A stretch of 64,000 bases of DNA from Hymenobacter jeongseonensis (GTDB lineage: Bacteria; Bacteroidota; Bacteroidia; Cytophagales; Hymenobacteraceae), in assembly GCF_015694725.1 (NCBI RefSeq), contig NZ_JADQDQ010000005.1, forward strand, positions 310,001-374,000. Direction: 5' to 3'. A program made the position numbers and the translations under genes. Positions 14,758-23,733 of this stretch are shown in pieces. Each line of letters starts with the position of its first letter. The stretch's first letter is position 1. Under the pieces are notes generated by a model. That model was not told the origin of the DNA. It worked only from the letters and a program-made list of their open reading frames with translations, and searched no databases.

Positions 14758-17046
14758 TTAGCCGTTCATGGAAATGAGGAATTCCTCGTTGTCCTTGGTG
14801 CCTTTGATGCGGTCCTTCAGGAATTCCATGGCCTCGGTGGCGGTCATGTCCGACATGAACTTGCGGAGCACCCACACGCGGCTCAGCTCGTCCTTGCTCA
14901 TGAGCAGGTCTTCGCGGCGGGTGCCGGAAGCCGGGATGTCGATGGCCGGGAACACGCGCTTGTTGGCCAGCTTGCGGTCCAGCTGCAGTTCCATGTTGCC
15001 GGTGCCTTTGAATTCCTCGAAAATAACCTCATCCATTTTGGAGCCGGTTTCGATGAGGGCGGTGGCAATGATGGTGAGTGAACCGCCGCCTTCCACGTTG
15101 CGGGCCGCGCCGAAGAAGCGCTTGGGCTTTTGCAAAGCGCCCGCGTCGATACCACCCGAAAGGATGCGCGACGAGCTGGGCTGCACCGTGTTGTAGGCCC
15201 GCGCCAGGCGGGTGATGGAGTCGAGCAGAATCACCACGTCGTGGCCGCACTCTACGAGGCGGCGGGCCTTATCGAGCGCCATTTCGGCGATTTTCACGTG
15301 GCGGTCGGCCGTTTCGTCAAAGGTCGAGCTAAGCACTTCGGCCTTAACGGTGCGGGCCATGTCGGTTACTTCCTCGGGGCGTTCGTCGATGAGCAAAATC
15401 ATCAGGTACACCTCGGGGTGATTTTCCGAAATGGCGTTGGCCACTTCCTGCAACAGTACGGTTTTACCGGTTTTGGGCTGGGCCACAATCAGGCCGCGCT
15501 GGCCCTTGCCGATGGGGGCGAACAGGTCGAGTACGCGGGTACTGATTTGGCTGGACTTCGTGCTCAGCTTCATGCGCTGGTCGGCAAACAGCGGGGTAAG
15601 GTGGCTGAATGGCACCCGGTCGCGGACTTCTTCCACGGTGCGGCCGTTCATGCTGTCCACCCCTACCAAGGCGAAATATTTCTCGCCTTCGCGCGGCGGC
15701 CGGATGGTGCAAATCACCGTGTCGCCGGGCTTCATGGCGAACTGCTTCACCTGCTGCGGCGACACGTAAATGTCGTCGGGCGAGGACAGGTAGTTGTAGT
15801 AGGGCGAGCGCAGGAAGCCGTAGCCGCCGTCGGGCATCAGCTCAAACGTGCCACCGCCGGGCACCACCAGGTCGAGGTCCTGGCGGGCGGGGCGCTGGGG
15901 CTCACGCTGCTGTTGGGGTTCGCGAGGTTCGCGCTGGGGCTGGTCGGTGCGGGGCGTGCCGTCGGGGTTGAGGGCGCGCTGTTGGCGCTGCAGGTCGCGC
16001 TGAGCGTAACGCTCTTCGCGGGTCAGGTTGCGGTTGTCGCCACGGTCCTGACGCTCCTGGCCGTTGCGGGGCTGGTCGTTGCGGGGCTCGCGGGGTTGGT
16101 CATTGCGTGGTTCGCGCGGCTGGCCTTCCCGGTTTTCACGCGGCTGGTCGTTGCGCGGCTCGCGCTGCTCCCGTGGCTGGTCGTTCCTAGGTTCGCGGGG
16201 CTCGCGGTTTTCCCGGGGTTGGTCATTGCGGGGGAAGCGCTGCTCGCGGCTGTCCCGGGGTTCGCGGTTATCGCGCTCGAAGCGGTCGGCGCGGTTTTCG
16301 CGACGGTCGGCAAAGCCGTTGCCCCCAAATTCGCGGCGGTTTTCGCGGGTGTCGGTGCCAATTTCGGCGGTAGGATTAGCAGCTTCGGCGGCCGCGGCGG
16401 CTTCGGCAGCGGCTTTTTCGGCGGCAATCTCGGCGGCGCGCTGCTCCGTGATGGGGCGGCCGGCGCGGTCTACCCGCTCGCGGCGCTCACGGCGCTCGGG
16501 GCGGCCGTTGTTGGCGTTGTTGTTTTGCTCAACTTGCTCCACGCCGTTAATCTGTTGGTCGGCGCTGGGGCCGGCTTCTCCGTTGAGTTGCGGGGCTACC
16601 ACGGGCACGGGCTCGTTGGCCAGCGAAGCGCCGGTGGCTTCCGAAGCGGGCACCAGGGCCAGGCCTTCGATGGGGTCGAGGATTTCGACAGTGGCCGCCG
16701 GGGCTGGTTGGGCTTCGCGGCGGGGCTCACGCGGGGCTCGGCCGGCGGCCTTGGCCGCCGGCGGCGCAACGTCCGAAAACGGCTGCTCGGCGGTGCTGGG
16801 GGCCGGGCGGCGGGCTTTAGCCACGCGCGGCGCGGCGGCGAGGGCCACGGGGGCTTCAGCCACGGCAGCGGGGGCTGCTGCGGGAGCGGCTTGGTCGGCG
16901 GGACCCGGAATCAGGGCTTGCTGGTCGAGGATTTTGTAAATCAAATCCTGCTTGCTGAGCCGTTTGAAGTTGCCGACGTTCATTTGTTCGGCAATTTCTT
17001 TGAGGTCGGACAGCAGCCGGTCCTTCAACTCGTTAATGGTGTGCAT
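14758..17046 (-). CDS. rho: Transcription termination factor Rho
   Basis: Hexameric RNA-dependent ATPase that ends transcription. At 762 aa it is almost twice the E. coli length. The Rho N-terminal helix domain is at about residues 1-40 ([18 protein letters not shown]). It is followed by a long low-complexity insert (about 42-390): an Ala/Pro part, then Arg/Asn/Asp/Gln/Pro/Glu-rich sequence in which RNDQPR occurs five times between about 270 and 340. The RNA-binding cold-shock-like domain begins at about 393 (GGYGFLRSP), Walker A is AQPKTGKT near 525, Walker B is [12 protein letters not shown], and the Q/R-loop region is intact. The ATG at 17046 starts the family N terminus; the frame extends 25 codons upstream without family similarity. 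Long disordered inserts are usual in Bacteroidota Rho and have been linked to condensate formation in Bacteroides. Confidence 0.97.
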   Translation of the reverse strand: MHTINELKDRLLSDLKEIAEQMNVGNFKRLSKQDLIYKILDQQALIPGPADQAAPAAAPAAVAEAPVALAAAPRVAKARRPAPSTAEQPFSDVAPPAAKAAGRAPREPRREAQPAPAATVEILDPIEGLALVPASEATGASLANEPVPVVAPQLNGEAGPSADQQINGVEQVEQNNNANNGRPERRERRERVDRAGRPITEQRAAEIAAEKAAAEAAAAAEAANPTAEIGTDTRENRREFGGNGFADRRENRADRFERDNREPRDSREQRFPRNDQPRENREPREPRNDQPREQREPRNDQPRENREGQPREPRNDQPREPRNDQPRNGQERQDRGDNRNLTREERYAQRDLQRQQRALNPDGTPRTDQPQREPREPQQQREPQRPARQDLDLVVPGGGTFELMPDGGYGFLRSPYYNYLSSPDDIYVSPQQVKQFAMKPGDTVICTIRPPREGEKYFALVGVDSMNGRTVEEVRDRVPFSHLTPLFADQRMKLSTKSSQISTRVLDLFAPIGKGQRGLIVAQPKTGKTVLLQEVANAISENHPEVYLMILLIDERPEEVTDMARTVKAEVLSSTFDETADRHVKIAEMALDKARRLVECGHDVVILLDSITRLARAYNTVQPSSSRILSGGIDAGALQKPKRFFGAARNVEGGGSLTIIATALIETGSKMDEVIFEEFKGTGNMELQLDRKLANKRVFPAIDIPASGTRREDLLMSKDELSRVWVLRKFMSDMTATEAMEFLKDRIKGTKDNEEFLISMNG

Positions 17047-17493
17047 AAAGGGAATAAGGGGAGAAACATCGGCGTGAATCGAGGGGCTGGCGACCCAATA
17101 GGCCCGCGGGAGGCTCAACAAGCCAGCTACGGCACGAAAGCGGCCAAGCCGCGATAAAGCATTGGCAGGAAACGCGGGCTATTGCGAGAATAGCAGCGCG
17201 CGACGCGCAATGGAATAAGCAAGAAAATTAGGTGCGAAAGGGGCCGCGAGGGAGTTCAGCAAAAGACGGGCCGGAAGCAGACGCGAAGGCCTGGTTTCTC
17301 AGCCACAGCGGCCGGTTGCTAGCGCAATGTTAGGGCATTACGGGCAAACCGCCAAATCGGATGCCGGCCGGCGAGGGTTTAACATGCACGGCCGCAAAAT
17401 AAGTTGCGCGCCCGCGGCAAGGCCCACAGCAGCAGCGTTGTGGTTCCACCCGGTTTTACTTCCGACATTTGCTCCTATTCCACTTCGACCCTT
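17047..17493. other. Divergent intergenic region between rho and serS
   Basis: 447 bp without a supported gene. On the serS side GACATTTG (17464-17471) resembles a -7 box and would give a short leader. On the rho side the only near match is TTATTTTG (17395-17402), which would leave a leader of about 340 nt; a long leader would suit Rho autoregulation as known in other bacteria, but this is inference. No strong hairpin or conserved RNA was recognised. Confidence 0.4.
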
Positions 17494-18768
17494 ATGCTGC
17501 AGATTTCCGTTCTCCGCGACCAGACCGAACTTGTCCTTGCTGGCCTCGCCAAAAAACATTACGCCACCGGCCCCGCCGACGTCGCCGCCATCCTCGACCT
17601 GGACCAGCGCCGCCGCTCCCTCCAAACCAGCCACGACGCTGCCCAGGCCGAAGCCAACGAGCTGGCACGCCAAATCGGTGGCCTGATGAAATCCGGCGAC
17701 AAAGCCGGCGCCGAAACCCTCAAAGCCCGCACCGCCGAGCTCAAGCTGCACACCCAAGCCGCCGCCACCGAGCTGGCGCAGGTGGAGAAAGAGCAGCAAC
17801 AGTTCTTATATAAGCTGCCCAACCTGCCCCACGTGAGCGTGCCCGAAGGCCGCGCCGCCCAAGACAACGAGGTGGTGCGCGAGCACGGCTCCAAGCCCAC
17901 GCTCGGCGCCGACGCCCAGCCGCACTGGGAGCTGATTAAAAAGTACGACATCATTGATTTCGAGCTGGGCAACAAAATCACGGGCGCGGGCTTTCCGGTG
18001 TACAAAAACCAGGGCGCACGGCTTCAGCGGGCGCTTATCAACTTCTTTTTGGACGAGGCGCGCGATGCCGGCTACAGCGAAATGCAGCCGCCGATTCTAG
18101 TGAACGAGGCCAGCGGCTACGGCACTGGCCAGCTGCCCGATAAGGAAGGCCAGATGTACCACGACGCCAAGGACGACCTCTACCTCATTCCCACGGCGGA
18201 GGTGCCCCTGACCAATATTTACCGCGACGAAATCATTCCCTTGGACAAGCTGCCCGTGCGCATGGCTGGCCACACGCCCTGCTTCCGCCGCGAAGCCGGC
18301 TCGTGGGGCGCCGATGTGCGCGGCCTCAACCGCCTGCACCAGTTCGACAAGGTTGAAATCGTGCAAATCACAGAACCCGACCAGAGCTACGATGCCTTGG
18401 AAGCCATGCTCGCCCATGTGGAAGGCCTGTTGCAACAGCTCAACCTCCCCTACCGCGTGCTGCGCCTCTGCGGCGGCGACATGGGCTTCACCTCGGCCCT
18501 CACCTACGACCTGGAGGTGTGGAGCGCTGCCCAGGGCCGCTGGCTGGAAGTAAGCTCGGTGTCGAACTTCGAAACTTACCAGGCCAACCGCCTCAAGTGC
18601 CGCTACCGCGCCGATGGAGGCAAAACCCAGCTCCTGCACACGCTGAACGGGTCGGCCCTGGCCCTGCCCCGCATCGTAGCCGCGCTGCTGGAAAACAACC
18701 AGACTAGCACGGGAATTGAATTGCCGCTGGTGCTGCACAGCTACTGCGGATTCGAGCGGATTGGGTAA
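17494..18768 (+). CDS. serS: Seryl-tRNA synthetase
   Basis: Class II aminoacyl-tRNA synthetase that charges tRNA-Ser (and tRNA-Sec where present). The N-terminal antiparallel coiled-coil arm that grips the tRNA is clear at about residues 28-105, and the catalytic domain follows. Motif 2 is FRREAGSWG..RLHQF near 265-285, and motif 3 is NGSALALPRIVAALLEN near 385. The Ser-binding region PTAEVPLTN near 232 is intact. At 424 aa from the ATG at 17494 it matches the usual length; 30 extra in-frame codons upstream lack family character. It is followed by an exceptionally strong hairpin that also closes the convergent gene. Confidence 0.97.
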   Translation: MLQISVLRDQTELVLAGLAKKHYATGPADVAAILDLDQRRRSLQTSHDAAQAEANELARQIGGLMKSGDKAGAETLKARTAELKLHTQAAATELAQVEKEQQQFLYKLPNLPHVSVPEGRAAQDNEVVREHGSKPTLGADAQPHWELIKKYDIIDFELGNKITGAGFPVYKNQGARLQRALINFFLDEARDAGYSEMQPPILVNEASGYGTGQLPDKEGQMYHDAKDDLYLIPTAEVPLTNIYRDEIIPLDKLPVRMAGHTPCFRREAGSWGADVRGLNRLHQFDKVEIVQITEPDQSYDALEAMLAHVEGLLQQLNLPYRVLRLCGGDMGFTSALTYDLEVWSAAQGRWLEVSSVSNFETYQANRLKCRYRADGGKTQLLHTLNGSALALPRIVAALLENNQTSTGIELPLVLHSYCGFERIG

Positions 18769-18786
18769 TCGCCCGCTTTTAGGACC

Positions 18787-18837
18787 TTAATACCAGACGG
18801 CCCCGCCATTTATAATGGCGGGGCCGTCTGGTATTAA
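18787..18837. terminator. Bidirectional terminator with a perfect 24-bp stem
   Basis: Two 24-base arms (18787-18810 and 18814-18837) are perfectly complementary around a 3-nt loop. The core is GACGGCCCCGCCAT, with AT-rich ends giving a short U run in both directions. It ends serS and the convergent lipoprotein gene, whose stop codon (18834-18836) lies inside the right arm. Confidence 0.85.
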
Positions 18838-19430
18838 ATCTGAATCTCGCGACAAGGCTTGCGCCTCTTCTTAACCGGTGTTTGATACACCTTAATTGTT
18901 TGTGTAACCTGATTTATTCGTTTTCTTAACAATGGAGTGTCCACTCCCCGAAAATGAAATTCAACCCATTCATCTCCTTGGATTATTAGTTTGTATCTAA
19001 AGAAAAACGGTGGTTTGTTATCGTAGAATTTGCCAGTAAAATCAACAGTCAAACTGTTCTCACCCTTATTGAGAATAGTGGAAATAATTTTAGGGCCTCG
19101 ACTTTTTACCTTTATTTCTTCTAGTTTTTTGGCAAAAATGTTTTCTATTAATTCCGGTGGTTTTCTTCTCATGACCACAGAGAAACCATTGATAAACACT
19201 CCTGCTATTCCGATTTCAGTATCATTTCCCGCACCGAAATACGCTTCTCCAATATTGTCGCAACTACTGAATACGATGCTCCGCTCAGTCCAATCATGAG
19301 GAATTTTTAGTGCTACAGACTTTTCAATTATTTGAACCGAAGTAAAACTATTGGATTCATCAGTACATGACATTACAAGCAGTAAAGCCCAAATACAGCA
19401 TATTTTAATTTGTGCAATACCTACTCTCAT
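18834..19430 (-). CDS. Lipoprotein of unknown function, AT-rich
   Basis: 198 residues with a lipoprotein signal (LLLVMSC, lipidated Cys near residue 22). The body has mixed alpha-beta character with an aromatic cluster (PPFFFRYKLIIQGDEWVEFHF near 140-160; read as separate motifs FFFRYKL and DEWVEFHF) and a basic C-terminal tail (KKRRKPCREIQI). I recognise no family. Its base composition is clearly more AT-rich than neighbouring genes and its codons differ accordingly, which suggests transfer from another genome. The stop codon is inside the shared terminator with serS. No partner gene is apparent. Confidence 0.72.
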   Translation of the reverse strand: MRVGIAQIKICCIWALLLVMSCTDESNSFTSVQIIEKSVALKIPHDWTERSIVFSSCDNIGEAYFGAGNDTEIGIAGVFINGFSVVMRRKPPELIENIFAKKLEEIKVKSRGPKIISTILNKGENSLTVDFTGKFYDNKPPFFFRYKLIIQGDEWVEFHFRGVDTPLLRKRINQVTQTIKVYQTPVKKRRKPCREIQI

Positions 19431-19452
19431 ATGGTCATCAATGGCGCATCTT

Positions 19453-20436
19453 TCAATATGTATCTTTGATTAGAGGAAACTCTAAATCCAGCACTTGGTC
19501 ACGCATGCACTTGAAATGGCCTTGGGGACACTTAGCGTAGCCGATTTTGGAGCAGGGCCGACAGCTTAGGCCCTTCACCTCCAAAGCCCAGAATTCGGTG
19601 CGGTAGGGATACATGCCAAACTCCGGCACGGTGTTGCCCCAGATGCTGATAATTTCTTTTTGGAAGGCGGCGGCAATGTGCATCAGGCCGGTGTCGTGGC
19701 TCACCACCAGCTGGGCCTGCCGCAGTAGCGAGGCCGATTGGTGGAGGGAATAGCGCCCGCAGCCGTTGTGGATGAAGAATTCGGTTTCGGAATTGAAGGC
19801 GGCGATGATGGATTGGCCCATTTCCTGGTCTTCGGGCCCGCCTAGCAGGATAATCGGTTGGGCCAGTTTGGCGCACAACTCAATGAGCTTTTCGAGGGGC
19901 AGCCGCTTGGTGGCGTGCTGGGCGCCAATGGCCACCGCCACGTAGCCCTGCTGGAATGCGGCCGGCAAGGTCTTGAGGTCAATTTCCTGGTCTTCGGGAA
20001 TGAAGTAATCCAAGCCCTTGCCATCATCTTTAACACCCAAAGGCGCGGCGGTTTCAAGGTAGCGCTGCACGATGTGGACGCGCGGCAATTTGTCGACCTT
20101 AAAGTTGACCAGCAGCCATTTCTGCCAGTTCAGCTTATCAAAGCTGTAGGCTTTCACGCCCAGGCGCAGCTTAATGAGACGGGTGCGCAGGTTGTTGTGC
20201 AGGTCGATGATGCAATCGAATTGCTCGGCTTTTAGCTCCTGCACCAGTTCGCCTAAGCTGCCGGTGAGGCAGTGGACTTTGGTGACGTAGGGGTTGGGTT
20301 CCAGCAAACTGCGATAGCTGGGCTTGGTGGCAACATGAACTTCCGCGCCCAGCACCTGCTGCGCCAGCGCCCGCAGCACGGGCGTGGCCAGGACGATGTC
20401 GCCGATGGAGGAAAAGCGGAGAACTAGGATTTTCAT
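19453..20436 (-). CDS. Glycosyltransferase family 9 (heptosyltransferase-like)
   Basis: 327-residue GT-B fold enzyme of family GT9, which in Gram-negative bacteria adds heptose or related sugars to the inner core of lipopolysaccharide on the cytoplasmic face of the inner membrane. The typical N terminus KILVLRFSSIGDIVLATP is intact, and the donor-binding C-terminal domain shows VSHDTGLMHIAAA near 238 and a WGNTVPEFGMYPY motif. A Cys-rich tail (CRPCSKIGYAKCPQGHFKC) is shared with the second GT9 protein at 45081 and is common in Bacteroidota members. It is preceded by a complex inverted repeat (20456-20618), so its promoter is either inside that repeat or supplied by polX read-through. Confidence 0.93.
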   Translation of the reverse strand: MKILVLRFSSIGDIVLATPVLRALAQQVLGAEVHVATKPSYRSLLEPNPYVTKVHCLTGSLGELVQELKAEQFDCIIDLHNNLRTRLIKLRLGVKAYSFDKLNWQKWLLVNFKVDKLPRVHIVQRYLETAAPLGVKDDGKGLDYFIPEDQEIDLKTLPAAFQQGYVAVAIGAQHATKRLPLEKLIELCAKLAQPIILLGGPEDQEMGQSIIAAFNSETEFFIHNGCGRYSLHQSASLLRQAQLVVSHDTGLMHIAAAFQKEIISIWGNTVPEFGMYPYRTEFWALEVKGLSCRPCSKIGYAKCPQGHFKCMRDQVLDLEFPLIKDTY

Positions 20437-20455
20437 GGATTAATGGAACGGCCAA

Positions 20456-20618
20456 CTCCCCTCCTTACCAAGGAGGGGATGTTCGAACCGCAGGTTCGGA
20501 CGGGGGTGGTTGAATCGTTGAACGACTTGCGACTGCTTCGTTCAGGTGTCGTTCAACGAGTTCAACCACCCCAGCTTACGCTTTGCGTCAGCGTCCCCTC
20601 CTCATCTGAGGAGGGGAA
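20456..20618. repeat. Nested inverted-repeat element with CCCCTCCT ends
   Basis: 163-bp intergenic element. It has an outer hairpin at each end built on CCCCTCCT/AGGAGGGG (20458-20478 and 20595-20616), a CGAACCGCAGGTTCG hairpin at 20484-20498, and a longer pairing of GGGGTGGTTGAA (about 20503-20514) with TTCAACCACCCC (20560-20571). It fills the space between the GT9 and polX genes. The mosaic, terminally symmetric layout looks like a small non-autonomous mobile or REP-type element; no coding capacity. Confidence 0.65.
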
Positions 20619-20627
20619 TTTTGTTCT

Positions 20628-22382
20628 TTACTCGAAGAGGGACTTTTTGAACTCCAGCGGTGGGATGATGCCGGCTTTGCGCTTCTCGAAATAGGCGGCG
20701 GCTTCCTCCACCGATTTGGTGTTGAAGGTCATCTCCTTTGTGAGCAAGCCTTTGCGGCCCATCAGCACGCCATAGCGCATGTCGGCGTAGCCGTCGGTGT
20801 GGTGGGCGTCGGGGTTGATGCTGAGCATCACGCCTTGGTCGAGGGCGTAGCGCACCCAGCGCCAATCGAGGTCCAGGCGCCAAGGGTTGGCGTTGATTTC
20901 GATGATGACCTGGTTTTTGGCGCAGGCGTCGATGACGGCTTTATAATCGATGGGGTAGCCTTGGCGGCGCAGCAACAGGCGGCCGGTGGGGTGGCCCAGC
21001 ATGGTGGTGTAGGGGTTCTCGATGGCGCGCAGCAGGCGTTCGGTGGCTTTGCGCTCGTCCATTTTCAGGTTGGAATGCACGGAGGCCACAATAAAATCGA
21101 AGCTAGCCAGCACATCCGAAGGATAATCAAGCGAGCCATCGCTGAGGATATCACTCTCGATGCCTTTAAAGATGCGGAAGGGGGCCAGTTCGGCGTTGAG
21201 CTGGTCGATTTCCTGGTGCTGCTGGCGCACCCGCTCCACGCCGAGGCCGTTGGCGTAGTGCGCGGCTTGGCTATGGTCGCAGATGCCCAGGTACTCATAC
21301 TTATGGTCGCGCAGCCACGTGGCCATTTCGCGCAGGCTGTGGTTGCCGTCGGAGTAGGTGCTGTGGTTGTGCAGCGAGCCGCGCAGGTCGCCGTCTTCGA
21401 GCAGGCGGGGCAGCTTTTTCTCGGCAGCGAGGGCAATTTCGCCCAGGCCTTCGCGAAGCTCGGGCACAATAAATTGCAGACCGGCCTTCTCGTAGAGGGC
21501 TTCTTCCTGCTGGAATTTCTCGCGGCGCGCCCACTGGCGCAGGCTGGTGGTGGGGCCGTGGCTGTCGGCGCCGGGCAAGTCTTCGGTCAGGTGTTCTTCG
21601 GCGGCGGAATTCAGGAACAGCTCCGTTACAAAATTCTCAGCCGAAGTGAGCAGCACTTCCACTTGCACGCTGGAGGCCGTGGCCGTGCCGCGCCACGCAA
21701 AGGGCCCCGAGCGGCGCGGGTCGGCGGTGAGGCCCTCCATTTTATTGAGCAGTTCGTGCGCCTTTGCGGGTTTGTCGGTGGCCGCTATCACGCGCACTAC
21801 TTCCACGGTTTCGAGGCGGCGGCGGATTTCGCCGGCAACCGCCACTTTCTCAATCTTCAGGCCGTCGCGCAGTTGCTGGGTCAACTCTTCGGCCAAGGCT
21901 TCGGCTTGCGGGTACAGCAGTTTGCCCTTGCTCTGGCCAGCAAACTCCAAGGCCTCAAGAATGGATTCCTGGGTCTTTTTGCCGAAGCCTTTCAGCTTGC
22001 TTACCTGGTCGCTTTCGGCGGCTTCGCGCAGTTGCTCGGTGCTTTCGATGCCCAGCTCGCGCCACAGGCTGCGGATTTTCTTGGGGCCGATGCCTTTAAT
22101 GCCGAGCATCTCGACCACCCCGGGTGGGGTGGCTTCCAGCAGGCGCTGCAGTTCGGAAAAAGTACCCGTGTCGAGCAGCTCGGCCACTTTAGCGGCAGCG
22201 GTTTTGCTCAGGCCGGTGCGGTCGGGCAGGCCGGAGCGCTCAATTTCCGAGACCGGAAAGCTCAGGGCATCGAGGGCATTGGCCGTGCCTTCAATGGCCC
22301 GGATTTTAAAAGGGTTTTCGTCGTGCAGCTCCATGAGCTGGGCGGCCAGCTTGAAGGCGCGGGTCAGGGCGCGATTATCCAC
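20628..22382 (-). CDS. polX: PolX-type helix-hairpin-helix/PHP protein with degenerate polymerase domain
   Basis: 584-residue protein with bacterial PolX architecture. The N-terminal HhH domain includes MLGIKGIGPKKIRSLW (about residues 93-108), the middle carries a pol-beta-like region (about 150-300), and the C-terminal PHP phosphoesterase domain starts SLHNHSTYSDG near 337 and contains ICDHSQAAHY, ASVHSN, HPTGR and INPDAHH, so the metal-binding histidines look intact. In the polymerase part the usual GS..R and D-x-D pattern is not present: VAGEIRRRLETVEVVRVIA replaces it, and the third Asp position reads VQVEVLL. DNA synthesis is therefore doubtful while exonuclease/phosphoesterase activity is likely. 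The start is taken at the GTG at 22382 (VDNRALTRAF); the frame extends to a TTG at 22463 through sequence that looks non-coding. Confidence 0.9.
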   Translation of the reverse strand: MDNRALTRAFKLAAQLMELHDENPFKIRAIEGTANALDALSFPVSEIERSGLPDRTGLSKTAAAKVAELLDTGTFSELQRLLEATPPGVVEMLGIKGIGPKKIRSLWRELGIESTEQLREAAESDQVSKLKGFGKKTQESILEALEFAGQSKGKLLYPQAEALAEELTQQLRDGLKIEKVAVAGEIRRRLETVEVVRVIAATDKPAKAHELLNKMEGLTADPRRSGPFAWRGTATASSVQVEVLLTSAENFVTELFLNSAAEEHLTEDLPGADSHGPTTSLRQWARREKFQQEEALYEKAGLQFIVPELREGLGEIALAAEKKLPRLLEDGDLRGSLHNHSTYSDGNHSLREMATWLRDHKYEYLGICDHSQAAHYANGLGVERVRQQHQEIDQLNAELAPFRIFKGIESDILSDGSLDYPSDVLASFDFIVASVHSNLKMDERKATERLLRAIENPYTTMLGHPTGRLLLRRQGYPIDYKAVIDACAKNQVIIEINANPWRLDLDWRWVRYALDQGVMLSINPDAHHTDGYADMRYGVLMGRKGLLTKEMTFNTKSVEEAAAYFEKRKAGIIPPLEFKKSLFE

Positions 22383-22520
22383 GGGGAAGGGGGGTTTGGG
22401 GGAACGAATGTAGCGTACACCAGGGATTACGGGGGAAGGCCGAAGTCGGCTGGACAGCTTCAAAACCCGTAGCTGGCTGATTAGGCCTACCTTTCAGCTC
22501 ATTCTTTTCGTCGAAAATCC

Positions 22521-22937
22521 ATGCGTGCGTTGCATTCTTACACCTGGCTGCTGTTGACCGTGCTGGCGCTGGCTACTGCCTGCAAGAAAACCCGTACCAC
22601 CGCCGACCTCACCATCGCGAAACTCGAAGGAATCTGGCTCATCTCGCACGAGGAAAACAAGGGCGACACGCTGGTTTACCGGCCCCAAACGTATCCGTTT
22701 CCGCCCGCCCGTGGCCGCACGGGCTTTGCGATTAAATCGTATGGCCGTTTCGAGCAGTTCGATATTGCGCCCACCGACGGCCTCATCGGCCGCCCCGGTG
22801 CCTGGACCCTGGACCGCAAAATTTACTTGCACATTCGCCTCACCCAGGGCCAGGACCCGAGCTACACGCTGCAAATACTCGAGCTTGATTCCGTGAATCA
22901 GATATTGAAAGTGCGCCGATTGCCCGAGAACGAATAA
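22521..22937 (+). CDS. Small lipoprotein, lipocalin-like
   Basis: 138 residues with a lipoprotein signal ending LALATAC (lipidated Cys near residue 21). The mature part (KLEGIWLISHEENKGDTLVY, then alternating beta-like segments) resembles the lipocalin-like domain proteins common in Bacteroidota, where a GxW motif near the start of the barrel is typical; here EGIWLI fits. This is a weak family call. Monocistronic, 48 bp downstream of the polX frame on the opposite strand, with about 110 bp to the next gene. Confidence 0.72.
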   Translation: MRALHSYTWLLLTVLALATACKKTRTTADLTIAKLEGIWLISHEENKGDTLVYRPQTYPFPPARGRTGFAIKSYGRFEQFDIAPTDGLIGRPGAWTLDRKIYLHIRLTQGQDPSYTLQILELDSVNQILKVRRLPENE

Positions 22938-23048
22938 CCCCGCGGGGCTGGTCGCCGGTCAGAAGCAACGGGGGTTTCGCACTTTAATCAGAACCGGCCG
23001 CCCTGCTGCGGCGTTGTCGTGACAACTTAGGTTTTTCCTTCTTCTCTT

Positions 23049-23672
23049 ATGACGCTGTTAATTGTGAAACGCCCACTGTTGGCCATTGCTCTGGGGTTTG
23101 TGCTGGTGGGCATTGCGCCCGCCTTCGGGCAGCAAACCGTCGTTAAAGTGAAAACCAAAACGCAGGGGGAAACGGGAGTGCCCGATGGCAAAAGCAAAAG
23201 CAAAGCGGTGACAACAGCGCCCCAGCCGACGTCGCCCCTCGTATCGCCGCCGCAGGTGCTGGCAGATGGCCCTGCTGCAACCACCGCCGCCTGGCTGAGC
23301 GACCTGGGCGCTGCCCAAGCGCAGGCCAAAGCCACCAACCGGCCTGTTTTGGCCGTTTTTTCGGGCTCCGACTGGTGCAAGCCGTGCATCATGTACGAGC
23401 AGGAAGTTTTTTCCCAGCCGGCTTTTGCCGCCTACGCCAAAGACCGGTTGGTGCTGGCCCATTTCGATTTTCCGCGCCAGAAGCGCAACCAGCCCACCGC
23501 GGCCCAGTTGAAGCTAAACGAAGCCGCTGCCGCGCAGCTCAACCGGGCGGGCGATTTCCCGCTGGCCGTCCTCCTCTCGCCCGAAGGCACGGTGCTGGCC
23601 AAGACTGGCTACATTGCCGGCGGCCCCGCCGCGTTTGAGGCCTACTTGAAAAAGATAGTGCCCACGCTGTAG
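23049..23672 (+). CDS. Exported thioredoxin-fold protein of the ApbE-DUF4266-DUF3570 module
   Basis: 207 residues: a signal peptide (about residues 1-26, cleavage near AFGQ), a Lys/Thr/Pro-rich linker, then a thioredoxin-like domain whose active site is WCKPC in FSGSDWCKPCIMYEQEVF near residue 115. The WCxxC site with a bulky, early-binding loop is typical of thioredoxin_7/DsbD-gamma-like proteins that reduce disulfides in the periplasm. A Pro-containing strand (GDFPLAVLLSPEGTVL near 172) supplies the cis-Pro. It is the first gene of a four-gene plus-strand set (thioredoxin, ApbE, DUF4266, DUF3570) with short gaps, so it probably reduces or protects a partner in that exported system. Confidence 0.88.
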   Translation: MTLLIVKRPLLAIALGFVLVGIAPAFGQQTVVKVKTKTQGETGVPDGKSKSKAVTTAPQPTSPLVSPPQVLADGPAATTAAWLSDLGAAQAQAKATNRPVLAVFSGSDWCKPCIMYEQEVFSQPAFAAYAKDRLVLAHFDFPRQKRNQPTAAQLKLNEAAAAQLNRAGDFPLAVLLSPEGTVLAKTGYIAGGPAAFEAYLKKIVPTL

Positions 23673-23733
23673 CACTTGCCTGCACGAATCTACTATCCAT
23701 CGAGCCCTGCCGGCTCCGGGCCTTATACTGTTG

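Noticed and set aside
15130-17157. A very long (675-codon) plus-strand frame opposite rho
   Set aside because: It is a GC-skew shadow of the rho gene: low-complexity Gly/Ala/Val/Leu composition, no start context, and rho is unambiguous on the other strand. Similar shadows occur opposite polX, dnaE and the receptor.
23260-23290. DGPAATT in the exported thioredoxin as an ApbE flavinylation motif
   Set aside because: It lacks the Ser/Thr-Gly/Ala-Ala-Thr pattern needed around the target Thr and sits in a linker; too weak to count as an acceptor.
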